The notes under the pieces were generated by a model. The model saw only the letters and a list, made by a program, of their open reading frames with translations, made no database searches and was not told the origin of the DNA. Below are positions 11,256 to 23,435 of a stretch of DNA of 64,000 nucleotides, in pieces. The position numbers and the translations under genes are program-made. Source of the DNA: Ambrosia x helenae (taxonomy: Eukaryota > Streptophyta > Magnoliopsida > Asterales > Asteraceae); NCBI GenBank assembly GCA_030844895.1, contig CM061234.1, positions 13,761,573 through 13,825,572 of the forward strand, in the 5' to 3' direction. Every line of letters starts with the position of its first letter. Positions within the stretch are counted from its first letter, which is position 1.

Positions 11256-13723
11256 TTAGATGTCAATTCTTTCATCTCCTAAACTCATGGGCTCACCTCC
11301 ATGTATGATATTCATGAATCTTTTACTGGCATGGCTTACAGCCTGCGAAGTCTTCTTGGCCACTCCAGCAACAACGGGTTGTATTGAGATCACAGGAAGG
11401 TTTGCTCGTTCCTCAATCATCGCTGTTGTATGCAAAACAAGAAGCCAGAAATTTGAGTCTCATAAATGATTTGAAAGAAAATAGAGGTGCCAATTTCAAC
11501 AAATTCATGATGTTCTATTTCGAATGGATCAAAAACTACCCGTTTTGACAAGTTACCCAGCCCGTGTATTCAACCCATTTTGTCACCTCTGATGAACAAG
11601 GAAGGGTTGAATGCATACACATAGTTTTTTGTCGAGCCAATGAACCAATTTGTCTGACTCCAGCTTCTGCTGCTTGCACAGCTTGTGCAGACTTGTTTAC
11701 CCCATCAGAGATCTCCTGGCTGAACTCAAAAGTTAAGATGATGATGAGTAAATCAGGCTCCCGTTTCAAGGTTAATGATGAAACATTATGGCAAGTATTT
11801 GGCTGTTACTGAAATGTGTAAAATACCCTTGAATACTGACAATGTAAGGAAATCTTGTGAGCCAAAATTAACACAATCATTAATTTGAATTATCAGAATG
11901 GGCATCAAATAGATAATTTTAACTTCATACTGTACCCATGAAATGGAATGTTCCAACTGACATATGTGAACTAAAAGAAAGTGACAACCAATAAGATAAT
12001 ATTATTGGTGTGCGCTAACCTCAAGTCACTAAGCTCGAGGGTAAGATCACTGATTTCCATGCCAGAAAGTCTGATTGCAGCCATGGTACTAGGAAGCTCC
12101 TCACGAGCAGTATCTGCCAACTTTGCAACAGCAATTGCAGTTTTACTCATCGCCTGTCACGCACACACAGCTATGTTACTCGGCTACTTTGATCAAAGTA
12201 CACCAGGCTCTAATTTTAATTTCTAATACAGTGTGCTCACACAAACACAACTATGTGGTGCATTTTGCTATGATCATTAAGCCACACCAGGTGACCAAAA
12301 AATAACATACTATTATTATGCAACATCAGCATACAGAAATGAAAAAAATATAGATATTATTAAACATAGCTGCGAATAATCTAGTAGGTTATTATTGTTA
12401 TGACATATAACTAATATACTAGAAATGGATCAACTCACGTTGAATGAAAACTAAGAAACCCCCAAAAGTTCACATGACATTAAAAAAATAGAAATTACAA
12501 ACAAAGGCGCTACGAACAGGTGACGTAAAAGAAAATAAGCAAATTATAAAAACACAGTTACAACCAGTCACATTAAAAAGTGACTCACTTACTCTAGGGC
12601 CCTATGCCAGTTAATCAGTTTGTGCAGCACGTCTAGTCATAGTTGTTAGTACCGCTCGCTATTGTGAATAGCGTAGCATAGCGCTTGGTTTTAAAATGCG
12701 CGCATAATGCGTGATGCACACGATGCGCTGATGAGATCGCATCAGGTGATGCGATGCGCAGCTATTACGTGATGCGTGGATGATGCGCTCAGAATTGCAT
12801 AATGCGCTCCTGTTGCGCTTGCATAATGCGCCATGATGCGTGCATTTTTGTAAAACCAACTGCTATGGAGTAAAATTATACAATGAGCTAATAGAATGTG
12901 CTTAATAAGAGCTGATGAAGTTGTTAAGTGAGTTCCTAATTGTACAATGAGCTAGTAGAATGTGCTTAATAGGCTTGTACAATGATCTGATGAAGTTGCC
13001 AAGTGAGTTCCTACATAGATTACTTGTACCTTTTGCATAGGCTACATATACACATAAGGGTTCAAAGCTTTTTTTTGGTTATATATTGAACTTTTTTCAT
13101 GGTACTAAAGCTATTTTCTTGTATTTATTTATTTTAATCTCTAAATTTTTAGTGTTTAAAGTCAACGAGTTTAATGTTATCTATATATAATTTTTTTAAA
13201 TAACAAAGGCGTCGTATACGTGATGCGTGCGCATCACGCATCGGCTTTTGGCATCAAAACACATCGGAGCGTATCACGCATTTTAAAACCAAGGCATAGC
13301 GTGAGCTTCCCACTATAAGGTTTTTATCGCCTAAATAGCGATCAAATACTTTTATGAAATAGACATATAAAATATTTTAAAATTTTCTTCTAGTGTATCG
13401 ATATTTAATATTTATTAAATAACGCGCTATTTCATCACTATCGCTACATAGCGTATCGGTAGCTTGTCACTATTTACTGTTATTCGCTATCAACAAATAT
13501 GCATCTAGTTCAAAACCTATAAAGTATAAACACCTCAACAAATTCCAACGATCAACCAATGTACTAATTGAGAGTGAGTGTAGGAACAATCATATCTATA
13601 TTATCACTTTCCAGTCCTAAAGGGAGCTGCCTTCCTAATTGCAACCAAGTGTTTAAAAAATATATTTCTGCTGTATCTTATTCATATTTTTCAAATTTAT
13701 GTAACTCATTGCAATAATCTAGG

Positions 13724-13761
<38 letters not shown>

Positions 13762-15084
13762 TTAGTTTCACAAGCACAAAGTGCTTAGGTATTAGCATTT
13801 GGCTCCATTTAGTTCAATGCTTCAGTTTCTCTGTCAGCCTCAGCATTATTACCTTAAAGTCTCATAATCACCTGCGCTTTCACCAAAACCTAAAATTTTG
13901 ACATACACTTCAATTCTTTCGCATTCCTCCAGAAAACAACCGTTAGTTGATTTATTCATCTAAAATAAGGTAACTAATGAAGGAGGTTTAGTCAAGGAAA
14001 ATTTGCATTGGTAACTCTGTGATGAGTCTTTGCACATGCATCTACTCTAGAACTAAAAGCATGCTTTGTTGACAAAGTCCAGCAAAAAGTAACACAAAAA
14101 AAACATCAATAATAACATCTCTCCGTAACAACAAGGTGTAGTAGCATCCATGATCCCATAAAAACTACTTATACTCAAACTCAATCAGTAACATATATGC
14201 AAAACCAATTCGGTTCACCCATACAAACAACACATTTAAAACGCAACAAAGTAGACAACCAACGACCATCATTAAACAGGCAAGCATCATCCAAACAAAA
14301 AAATAACCATTTAACTAGATTCCACTTCATAAAACCAGTAAGTGGATATCAAAACAATGTATCAGACAATCAAAAGCCAAAATCTTACATATAGTGTTGG
14401 AACAGCCGCCATAACAAAACCGACGAAAGATGCTGTAGCCTGCATACATCAAACATTAATTAATAATAGTTTAGCTCCAACTGTTTTAACTTGAAGTGTT
14501 GGAAAAACCGAGATTAGTCGCCCAGCAACTAAGTAACGGCCAAAACATGTAAATTGATACGCCTAATACTGTAAACTTAAAAAAGTGGATCGATGAGGGG
14601 TTAAAACATGTCTAGTAAAAAAATTACAAATAAAAATGTCAATCCTATTAATCATAATTAATAGCCATTCTTACAACAACCATGTTTACTTACTGGAACC
14701 CTAATTGATAAGCTAAGAGAATTATAATTAAGCAATAACAATAAGTAGTAGAAAAGGATGAAGAATGAGGACCGTGCAAGCGATGAATGTTAACAAAAAG
14801 AAAGCCTGATCGGCCAAGCTTAATCTAACCGGAAAAACATGAGACGGAAACCCTGAGGTTGTGATTTGGACATCAAAATTTTCAATTGCATCATTATGTT
14901 TAGCAGTAGTAACAACATTTAGAGTGGTAGGAAGACGGTTGAAGGAAGTGCAACGAAGGACGGAAGAGGAGAAAGGAGGGGGGAGTGTAGAGAGAGAAAG
15001 TAGAGAGAGAGGATTGGTACGGCGGAGAGAACAAAGGTGGAAACGGAAATGTGTGGGACGGGTGAAAGAAGTGGGATTTATCAT
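11256..15084 (-). CDS. Conserved plastid-targeted membrane protein, function unknown (DUF948-like helical region)
   Basis: Five exons, all joined in phase: 14773-15084, 14389-14439, 12020-12153, 11619-11719 and 11256-11422, giving about 254 residues. Residues 1-85 are Ser/Thr/Arg-rich and low in acid, as in a chloroplast transit peptide (MINPTSFTRP..., repeated SLSTLPPPF-type motifs). A hydrophobic helix follows across the exon 1/2 junction (FFLLTFIACT then ATASFVGFVMAAVPTLY). The rest is a long amphipathic region (KTAIAVAKLADTAREELPST, MEISDLTLELSDLSQEISDG, NKSAQAVQAAEAGVRQIG). I recognise this as a plant family annotated only as a transmembrane or DUF948-containing protein, related by composition to cyanobacterial coiled-coil membrane proteins. 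The family name is from memory and the role is unknown. The 2.2 kb second intron (12154-14388) contains a hAT element and a 34-base A run. Confidence 0.75.
12684..13293. mobile_element. 610 bp non-autonomous hAT element with perfect termini
   Basis: Perfect 17 bp terminal inverted repeats, CTTGGTTTTAAAATGCG (12684-12700) and its complement (13277-13293), are flanked by an exact 8 bp TSD, GCATAGCG (12676-12683 and 13294-13301). An 8 bp TSD is diagnostic of hAT. The subterminal regions are packed with GATGCG/CGCATC motifs, as expected for hAT transposase sites, and the AT-rich centre contains an imperfect tandem duplication (about 12880-13012). It lies in intron 2 of the plastid protein gene, and its target is itself a TAGCG/CGCTA-rich repeat (about 12655-13490). 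Confidence 0.9.
13726..13759. repeat. Poly(A) run
   Basis: About 34 consecutive A residues inside intron 2 of the plastid protein gene. It could be the tail of a decayed retroposon, but no body or TSD is evident. Confidence 0.8.
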
Positions 15085-15288
15085 AATTTGAAGGACGGTT
15101 GTGGTGATGGTTTACGGTGGTTGCGGTGGGGATTTACTAGGGGTAAAGTGGTGGCGCCGGAGGAACACTACGCTGCCGGAGACACGGCGTTTTGTCCACC
15201 GTCTGGAAACAAATGTTTCTTCCTTCCGTCAAGTGGCATTTTTAGACAATTTATATTTATATTTATATATAGTACCAGATTATACCCG

Positions 15289-15702
15289 GTTCGCCTCGCT
15301 TATGGCTGTACACATATAATGTATATATATGTGTGATCCTCGATGGGTAAAAGTAAAGTTGCACTAATTTTAACGGTATTTTACTAATTTCATGAAAATA
15401 ACATTAAAATGACGGATGATTAATCATGTATCAGGTGGTGACGGTGATAGCCAAAAGACAAGGGAGTACATGCACCAATCGGGTTTGTCCCGATTGCTAA
15501 GTGTTATGTGTCTTATGTCTAAGGCTTGATACAAAACCACTATTGGTTCAGGGGTCTCACTGGAAGCAGTGTCTCTATTCCCACAGGGTAGAGGTAAGGT
15601 TGTTTACATCTTACCTTCCTCAGACAATACCTTAGCTTTTGATATTGGTGGGATTAACTAAGTTTGATGAAGATGATGATGACGACAATGACGACGACGA
15701 CT
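15289..15702 (+). mobile_element. Au-like SINE, copy 2 (414 bp)
   Basis: Flanked by the 12 bp TSD AGATTATACCCG (15277-15288 and 15703-15714). The last 350 bp align with the SINE at 2493-2838 (AAAAGTAAAGTTG..., GGTCTCACTGGAAGCAG..., GGTGGGATTAACT, GATGAT tail). This copy has about 55 extra bases at the 5' end, so it is probably closer to full length than copy 1. It sits 0.2 kb upstream of the plastid protein gene start. Confidence 0.8.
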
Positions 15703-15827
15703 AGATTATACCCGAGAGGTTTCTGGGATAGACAAATTTAATATTAAGTGACAAAATGTGTATTGTAAAAGAAATATGTCATTTTTTCATTAAAAAAAAT
15801 TATATAAGATCTACACTTAATAACTAA

Positions 15828-18322
15828 CTAGTAGGAAGCCCGCGCGTTGCCGCGGGAGCGATAATATAAAATGTGATATTCTATATTTAGTTTTATCAAT
15901 TCTCTCGTGTATCGTGTCCATTAGGATTTATGTACTCTAACTGAGCCTTAAAAATATGCTAAAACTATGTGGAATGCATATGCATGTGTTGGTAACTATA
16001 AATACTCTAAATCATTATGTCCACCATTCAAATTATGAGTTTTTTAATCAATTCATAATCGAATTCCATGTTTAAATAAGTTTGAAATTAGGAGTTGAGG
16101 TTAGTGGTCGATTGAGGGTGCCCCGCCCCACTCTCATTTTCTTTGCTCAATAGTGTAAGTTTACGTGTCATCGGCCTATATTTTTATACGCAATATTGTG
16201 TCCAACCCCTTCCGTTTTAAGGGTTGTCCCTGACTGTCGTTGCGACAAGGATCCGGTATGTGTGCAAAACACTTAGAACCATGTAGCAAACTAACCATGC
16301 TTCTAATCAAATTCTCACTTCTAAATGAGAATGAATTTCCCTATGTTTCAATACTTATTTTAAAAAAACATAACATAGATGAATAACCCATTAAAAGCTC
16401 AATTTAAGATTCATGTTATTAATCAATACAGAAAATGAGTTCAAAAATCATTAATCAAAGTAAATGGACGAACCAATCCTCATGATTGAAGATTTAAACA
16501 TTTTTATAGTCTTAACCAGACATAACATAGATCAATAACCAACAAAAAAAATAATTAACAGCAAAAAAGAACATATCAATTCATGTGTTTGCTACAAATT
16601 TAGAATTTTTTTCTACAACAACAACAAAGCTTGCTTCCAACTGGAACCCCTCTTACTCGGTCCAGGAGAATTCTTTAGACCACTCACCTGAAAAATAGCA
16701 CTGAATTTGTATTATAAAAGTAAAGAAACACAGCAAGAAAAATCAAGAACATATAACCATAACTATAAAACAATAAAATAGAAATCCAACCTTAGCAGCA
16801 TCAACAGATTGTCAATCGAAGAGAAGAATCAGCAAGATGCGAACATCTGGGTGTGATGGGTATGGAAGAACTTATAGTTTCAAGAGGATGGAGTTATGGA
16901 ACTCGAAGAGACGATTTCGAATTTCTGAATTAAATTTTTGGTTAAAGTGAATTTGTTCTTTATAACAATGTTATGCGAATGATGATTGGAATGTGAACTA
17001 ATCACCATTTGTGTAGTTAATATTGTATTCATTATGATAAACCACCAAGGAAGATGAAAGGTTAGTATGAATTGAATTGACTAAGATGTCCTTAAAGTGT
17101 CTTAAAAGTTTAATGAATGTCCAACTTTAATCCATCTAAATTGGCTTTAAGTGTATTGTAAATTATGCTTAAATATTTGTACACAATACAAAATTACAAT
17201 GGTGTACATCTTTGGACATAATATTTATAAAACTCTTTGAAAGGCACTCAAATTCTATTTACAATGTACACAACTTCCTAATAATCGAATATGCTATATT
17301 GGACACTATATAAAGGTACAACTTGGACCAAAAACAAATTGTATGCAAGGCAACCAAATCCTGAATCGGCATGTTTCAACCAAACAAACTGTATTAAAGC
17401 AGCAGTGAAATAAAACGATGGGAAGATATTATTGATCCAATCTCGATCTCCAAGAACATTTTCAGTTTAGCGTTGTGATTCTTATTGGAAACTTCCCTCA
17501 ATTACCCAACCTGCAGTTCCAATAACAGTTTTGAGTTCAGCTTGTTAATAAAACCAATAGCAACATGATAAATATTGATCTCAACTCTATAGATAAAACA
17601 CATTAACATTTATAAAAGATATTAGCAATTAAAGAAAAACAATTCCGATTGGGTTTCCTACAAAGCTGTTGAAGGTCGATTAGGACGATGTGTGTGGTTC
17701 TGCCTCTTTGGTCATACAAGAAGTGTTGAAATTGAATAGGCACACCAATTCTTTAGCAGCCTCATCTTGTACACCATAAATATTTGATGAATATAAGTAA
17801 GTGTATGTTTCTAACAACTAAAGGTATATTATTAACAATGTAAAAGGACAAAAATTACAAATCGATAGTAAAATAAATCGAGCAATGAAAAATACCTCGA
17901 ATTGGTTAAATGGTGTTTCTTTATGTATGCGAAATCTATAAACTTTGTTGTGGTTTGCATCATGAGTAACCTAGACATGTCATGTAATGATATTAGTAAG
18001 ATGAGTTTCTTTAAAAGTAAAACAAGTGTAGAAGACAAGAAAGCAGTGACTATAAATGAGTATTCAAGAGTAAGAAAATGGGTTTTATTGGGTGTTATGA
18101 ATGTAGGTTACATCTTGAGAGACATATAAATTGTGTATTACACACATAAACAATGTGCATAATATGTTATACATGAGTGGTAAAAAGGGTAGGAAATGAC
18201 AAAAATATAGAGATTTGTAAAGAGGCTTTTCATATGCCATCTTAAAATTGAAAGGAAACTACTTTCATGGACATGCTTCCTCCTTAATAAGGTAATCTAA
18301 AAATCTAGATAATCTAGATAGA
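15828..18322 (-). mobile_element. Helitron (about 2.5 kb) with exon-like interior
   Basis: Minus-strand 3' end: a CCCGCGGCAACGCGCGGG hairpin, then CTTCCTA, then CTAG (15828-15831) followed by T. A plausible 5' end is TC at 18322-18321 preceded by A (TCTATCTAGATTATCTAG). The 3' end is certain and the 5' end is inferred. On the minus strand the interior has an intron-like segment 16688-16790 (CTAAG|GTTGG to TTTTTCAG) and a short readable piece near 17700 (QDEAAKELV). These suggest a captured host-gene fragment, but I cannot identify the donor. Confidence 0.6.
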
Positions 18323-18994
18323 TAAAACCTACTTATAATTCTACATGTGCACTTTTTTTACTTTTCTAGTTAATAAAAATTGATAAATCAAAGTCTCAAA
18401 AAAGGAACTGAAAGGTTCAACAAACAATGTTCTTCAATTTAATGATAAAAAAAAACTAACTAAAAACATAAACCCTAGGTCTTATTTTATAGGTGGAAAA
18501 TCAAAGTTCAAATAGAAATTAAATAAAAGATAAAGAAAATTAAATAATAGATAAAAATAGTCTTCAATTTAAACTAGGAGATAATCCTAAATCACTTATA
18601 ATACCCATGGTAGTGAACTTTAAAGTCTTCATACATCTCTATGTTATGTCAACCAATATCATTCGTTTTACTCAAAAGAAGTTGATCATTGTTTTTTATT
18701 TACTCAGTAGACTTGAAGTTGATTGTTGTTTTTATTTTAGTCGGCAAACTTTTCAAGAGGTCATCCATTCTCGACTTACCCTTACCCAAGTAGAGATGTA
18801 TAAATACCTCATTGCTCGTTACTAGCTTGACAAAAGCTCGTTTAAAATCGGCCGGTTTACATTCGAAAGGGGAGGACACGTTAATTCACATCTTTGATCA
18901 AATAATATCACATCGACTGACTCACTTTGTTGTGCGCGACTCTAATACTACCTACGCCAACTTCCACCAACATCTACTGATGCTTCACTACAGA
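18323..18994. other. Intergenic, nothing recognised
   Basis: AT-rich DNA with only short open frames (18607-18825, 18812-19051) that lack family features. Confidence 0.4.
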
Positions 18995-19503
18995 TGTGAC
19001 ACCCGGCATGTTCAGCTTAAACATTTTGCAAAACATATAAGTCCACCTTAGCAAAAAAAAACATTTATTAGCATACTTAACTGGGTCAGTTGAGTCGGGT
19101 CATGTTAGGATTGTCCAGAGTTCAATGATCTGGAGTATCATTGGGGGTTGTTTTGTGTATACACTAGTCTTGAGTCCCGTTGTTGGTGAAATTACACGAA
19201 TTGAATTAAGTGTTATACATAGATTGATACATACATGTGATATAATGTGCAAATACGTGTTTTAACGGTGTAAACATGATGGTACATGATTCTATATGCT
19301 TAACATATGTTAGGATTGCATGTTCATGTGTTAGGATGTGCTAAAACGCGTTTAAACGACAAAACTAGATAATTTGGAAAACATGAGAATTGGTTCGACC
19401 TTAAGGGGGGTCGAACCAGGCTTATGAGCCTTGCAAAAAGTCCATTCGACCACACAAAAACCCCATTCGACCCTTGCAGGGGTCGAATGAGCAGTATTTA
19501 TTC
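18995..19503 (+). mobile_element. Truncated long-LTR fragment (5' third)
   Basis: Starts TGTGACACCCGGCATGTTC like copy 2 at 44752 and follows it through CCACCTTAGC, GTTGAGTCGGGTCA and the hairpin cluster. It stops just before the TATA box. Two perfect hairpins are visible: arms TGGTTCGACC (19391-19400) and GGTCGAACCA (19409-19418), and CATTCGACCC (19464-19473) and GGGTCGAATG (19480-19489). Confidence 0.7.
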
Positions 19504-20477
19504 CATTTACGAAGAATATTTGCATAGATATCCTTGCATATTGGTACTTTCTAAATTCATTATTTAAGTATGATATATTTATGTACGACACCAATATTAT
19601 GCAAATGAAGTAACTTGGTCAGATTGATTGTAACATTCATACTTGGCATAGTAATTCTTTTTGAGTAAACAAGCACCATGATTTGGTTAACCGTAACAAA
19701 CTTCGTTCTCAGACATAACAGTTTGTTAAGGGCTATGATGATGAACACCTATTTATCTGAGTGTCAACTTCCTTTGAAATCTGAAAACAAAGTTTGATTT
19801 GTTGTGTTTTGAGGTTGTGGTAGTCACTTAACATATGTTTACTCTTTAGCATAAGAATCTAGGATTGAACAGACGTTATTGCCGCTGAAGAACCATATGG
19901 TGACGACGGTTTAAAGGTATTTTTTCTGAAGAACCAAAGGCACAAACCATGGCAATAGCTATAGCGACGGACAACTATGTCCCGAAGCACATGCAAGTAA
20001 ACAAAACAAAAACAGCCTAACCTTGAATGTACTAAAGATGATTGCAAATAATTACTAAAAGATATGCTTTTCACTATTTGAATTTCAACAAATTATAACC
20101 AGCAACTATAATCTAAAAGATTAACCAACTACAAAAAACGAAGGTAGGACGAAGCAACATCTGTTAGAAGGGTTCAACATAGAAGTCAAATTCGCCAAGT
20201 ACAACACAAGCAACATCGTTTTGAAGGCTTCAATGTAAAAATCAAATTTGCCCAGTGTTGGTAGCTTTTTAAAATGTAATGCCAACACAACATTTGAAAA
20301 CATTTGATGCATACTGTTGGTAACTTCAAAAGTAATTCAAGTGGTCTATGTTTGTCTTTTCACTGCTACTACTATCATGTACCCAAATACATTGTCAAAG
20401 TGCATAGTCATTGCGCAGTACAAAGGTAAACACTAAACAGGTGACAAGTGCTAACAACAAGATTGAAGTCGCAACCC
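19504..20477. other. Intergenic, 3' flank of TIC20
   Basis: No gene is recognised. The short minus-strand frames at 19352-20312 lack domains. The right part probably includes the TIC20 3' UTR. Confidence 0.4.
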
Positions 20478-22284
20478 TTATTCATATGGGATTTGAATAT
20501 ATGCGGCATCTGAAACAAACGGCACATCAGCATACATCCCAACAAGACAACACCGAATGCACTCCAAAACCGTAAAAAGAAAAGCAAACGCAAAAGCCGT
20601 CCAAAAATGCATCCCAATCTTACCCCAATACCAGGCTTTCGGAACCCAACGCCACACAGTTCCTGTCACCTGCAGAGAAATTTCCAGTAGCATCCCTGAC
20701 ACCACATGAAATCTAAAAAAGTGGGGCCACTCTTTTCTTCTAACAATTGCCAGGTAAGCAATTATGAAGTAGGCGATTAAAAACCAGCGTGGCAAACCCC
20801 CCAAAACACGTAGAAAAGGGTAAGTGAGGAACTCAAAAAATTCCAAGAAAGGGTGAAGGTGATAGGCGGTTTCTGCATACATCCATGTTTCGTGAAGCGG
20901 CATTAGGTAGGGTAAGCATGCTAAAGTTCTCCAATACCATCGCGGTTTTTTCTCCATTGGGGGATATCTGTAACTAAATGTACCAGTATCCTTTGCTGCT
21001 CTTGGAGATACACGTCTTCGAGATGATGTGGGTGGTGTTTTGTGTGTAAATAGACCTAAATGCCCATAAAGTAGAGATGATGTAGCAGAGAGATGAACAA
21101 GTGGAGCTCCTGCTATCAACAACGACCAAAAAACGGTAAGTAAAAAAATCTTGCATTGATTCTACAACCATACATGGAATTTAGCAGCCGTATTGAATGA
21201 TGCATGCCCAGCTAACTAACAGGTTAGGTTTATTTGAAACGCGTTTTAAGATCTTCATTTATTTCTACTAAAAACATGATCATGAACATACATAAGCACA
21301 CCCTTAATGATAGTTTGTTCAAAACACCAAGAGATAAACATAAGAGCAAAACCAAAACACACATATAAACCCAAAGTTACACACAGACATGTCTTGTTCA
21401 CAATTTTCTTCATGAAAGCATGCCATATCTTTATAGCCATGCCTAGTTGTATATATGGGGAGAAATGGAATGTTGTCGGGTTGGCAGATTGAATTAATGA
21501 ACCCGAACATGACCCATCTATCTATTCATGTTAAAGGCATAAGCCCTAACTCACACACACACTTGAAAATGTGCACCCCATTTATCAAAACAAGTCAAAC
21601 AAGTTGACCAGTTACTAATTACTATTGGGTCATAGTCAAGTTGTAAACCAGTTAACGGGTTGGGTTGTAAATGGATTGCAATGTTGGCTTTGAAAGGACC
21701 AAAGCCGATGCACAACACACAAGGAGCACACATCACGATTCACGCATGCGATGCGTTTACTTCTAAAACACAAAAATATATAAAATTCTCATCGCCTCTG
21801 ATGAGATTCGTTCAATCAGACTTTAAAAACTCAAACCCATACCAATCCATGGTCTAATTTGATCATATACACGTGCCACATCAGACCATATCACGCATCA
21901 GATCCCATCAACTACAACGGCGCATTTCATCACTGCGTCAATCACATCTCGCATTATGTGCATCTGATGCATGCATTTTTAAAGCAGGGCCGTAATTCGT
22001 TTACATTATACTTATAAGATCATATACAACTCATATACGGCGTAATAACTCCAATGTGAACCAAAACAAGGCACTGGATGATAACATTTCACGCAATAAA
22101 CTAGCTTAAAACACAAACCTTGAGAAGAAGAGAAAGATCTCAGCTCCTGATGAGCTGTGAAGCAACTCCTAACACGCGGTACCGACAGTCCGCGTGGACG
22201 AGGCATCGGCTTCAAGGGGCTGGTCTTAGATGGCTTGTAGGTCAGCAACTGCCCGGAATGCATCGAATAACCATTCAAAATCAT
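20478..22284 (-). CDS. TIC20: TIC20 (TIC20-I type), chloroplast inner-envelope translocon protein
   Basis: Two coding exons, 22119-22284 and 20478-21112, joined in phase (TCTCAAG|GT and GATAG|CA), give 266 residues. The N-terminus is a basic, Ser-rich transit peptide with no matching domain. From about residue 105 the protein matches Tic20 closely: KKPRWYWRTLACLPYLMPLH, ETWMYAETAYHLHPFLEFFE, RRKEWPHFFRFHV, GKIGMHFWTAFAF and the C-terminal GMYADVPFVSDAAYIQIPYE. Four membrane segments are visible. TIC20 is a core subunit of the protein-import complex at the inner envelope of chloroplasts. A non-coding first exon appears to end at about 22567 (CAACAG|GTAACC), with an acceptor near 22316 (TTGTGTAG), placing the promoter near 22.6-22.7 kb. 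The 1.0 kb coding intron contains a decayed hAT-like repeat. No frame damage was seen. Confidence 0.93.
21680..21990 (-). mobile_element. Decayed relative of the 12684 hAT element
   Basis: The sequence contains CCAAAGCCGATGC, CACGCATGCGATGCG, CGCATTATGTGCATCTGATG and ends near GCATTTTTAAAGCAGGG. These match, in reverse orientation, the GATGCG-rich ends and AAGCCGATG motif of 12684-13293. No intact termini or TSD remain. It lies in the TIC20 intron. Confidence 0.45.
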
Positions 22285-22835
22285 ATTGAAACACCTTATT
22301 AACCCAGACCTACACAATAAACACAAATAACACTTCAGAAACTGAATAAAAACCCTTAAATTTTATTGGCATTAGGAAGAAAAGTATAAAGTATGTAGAT
22401 ACAATTGAGGGCAGAAAGTGAACACCAAACAAATGTCTGAAATGAATGTTTTTAATTTGATATTTGAGGATATAATAAGAGATAAATAATGGAAATAAAT
22501 TAGGGCACAGATGTAAGTGTTAGAGGATTATGGAATGAATTTATTAAAAGATAGAGGTTGGTTACCTGTTGATTGTGTTCTTAACGGCAGATGATTAAGG
22601 ACGGTGACGGCCTCCCAAGAGGGTTTTACTTTACATAGACAAGATAATGTAATGTAATGGGGAAAACACAGGAAGCTAAGCTCTAGACTAGATAGATGAT
22701 GGATGAATCAGGAAACAACCCATCAATTAGCCGGGTTGGGCTTGGGCTTACGCTCCAAGGCCCAATGTAACGAGCCCCGGTTTTTAATTGCTTAAATTTA
22801 ACAATTTGCATTATCTATATCTATACTACATCAAA

Positions 22836-23267
22836 GAGCCCGAGCCCGAGCCTGAAATATGGCTCATTTAGTTAACGAGCCCGAGCTCGAGCCCTAGATA
22901 CAAAGCTCGATTGGGCTCGCGAGCCTAAACGAGCCCAAACATAATTATAAGTTATTTATATATCTCTTATAATTTATAACCCACATCTCCAAAGCCCAAG
23001 TCCTTATTTCATAGGCCCATTTAATAACACTCGCGAGCCGAGCTTTTGCGATCTCGAGCCGAGCTTTGAGCTCGTTTGAGATTGTTCTAAAATCACCTCG
23101 AGCCGAGCCGAGCCAAGCTCGAGCTTTTGATTTTGCTAGCGAGCCGAGCTCGAGCTCAAGATTGTAGGCTCGAACCGAGCCGAGCTCGAGCTCGAGCTTC
23201 ATAAAACCATAACGAGCCGAGCTCGAGCCCAGTCAGGCTCGGGCTTGGCTCGGCTCGTTTACACCCC
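22836..23267. repeat. GAGCCGAGCTCG-rich repeat, second copy
   Basis: Dense GAGCCCGAG, CTCGAGC and GCTCGGCTCG motifs end with CTCGTTTACACCCCTA, the complement of a GGTGTAAACGAG-type terminus. The left end is truncated relative to the family. The flanking TACTACATCA and TACTATATCA may be a decayed TSD. It lies upstream of the TIC20 promoter. Confidence 0.6.
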
Positions 23268-23435
23268 TACTATATCATAAAGTGCCAAAGATGTACCACA
23301 TGGTAATTTTGCCACACAAACAACTTTTAAACGATTACGAACTATTTTTCAAAAACATGTATAAATGCCCATTTATTTTATAATACAATGGGAAGTGCTA
23401 TAGAATTTATGTATGAAAGCTAGTATTTTTCTAAC

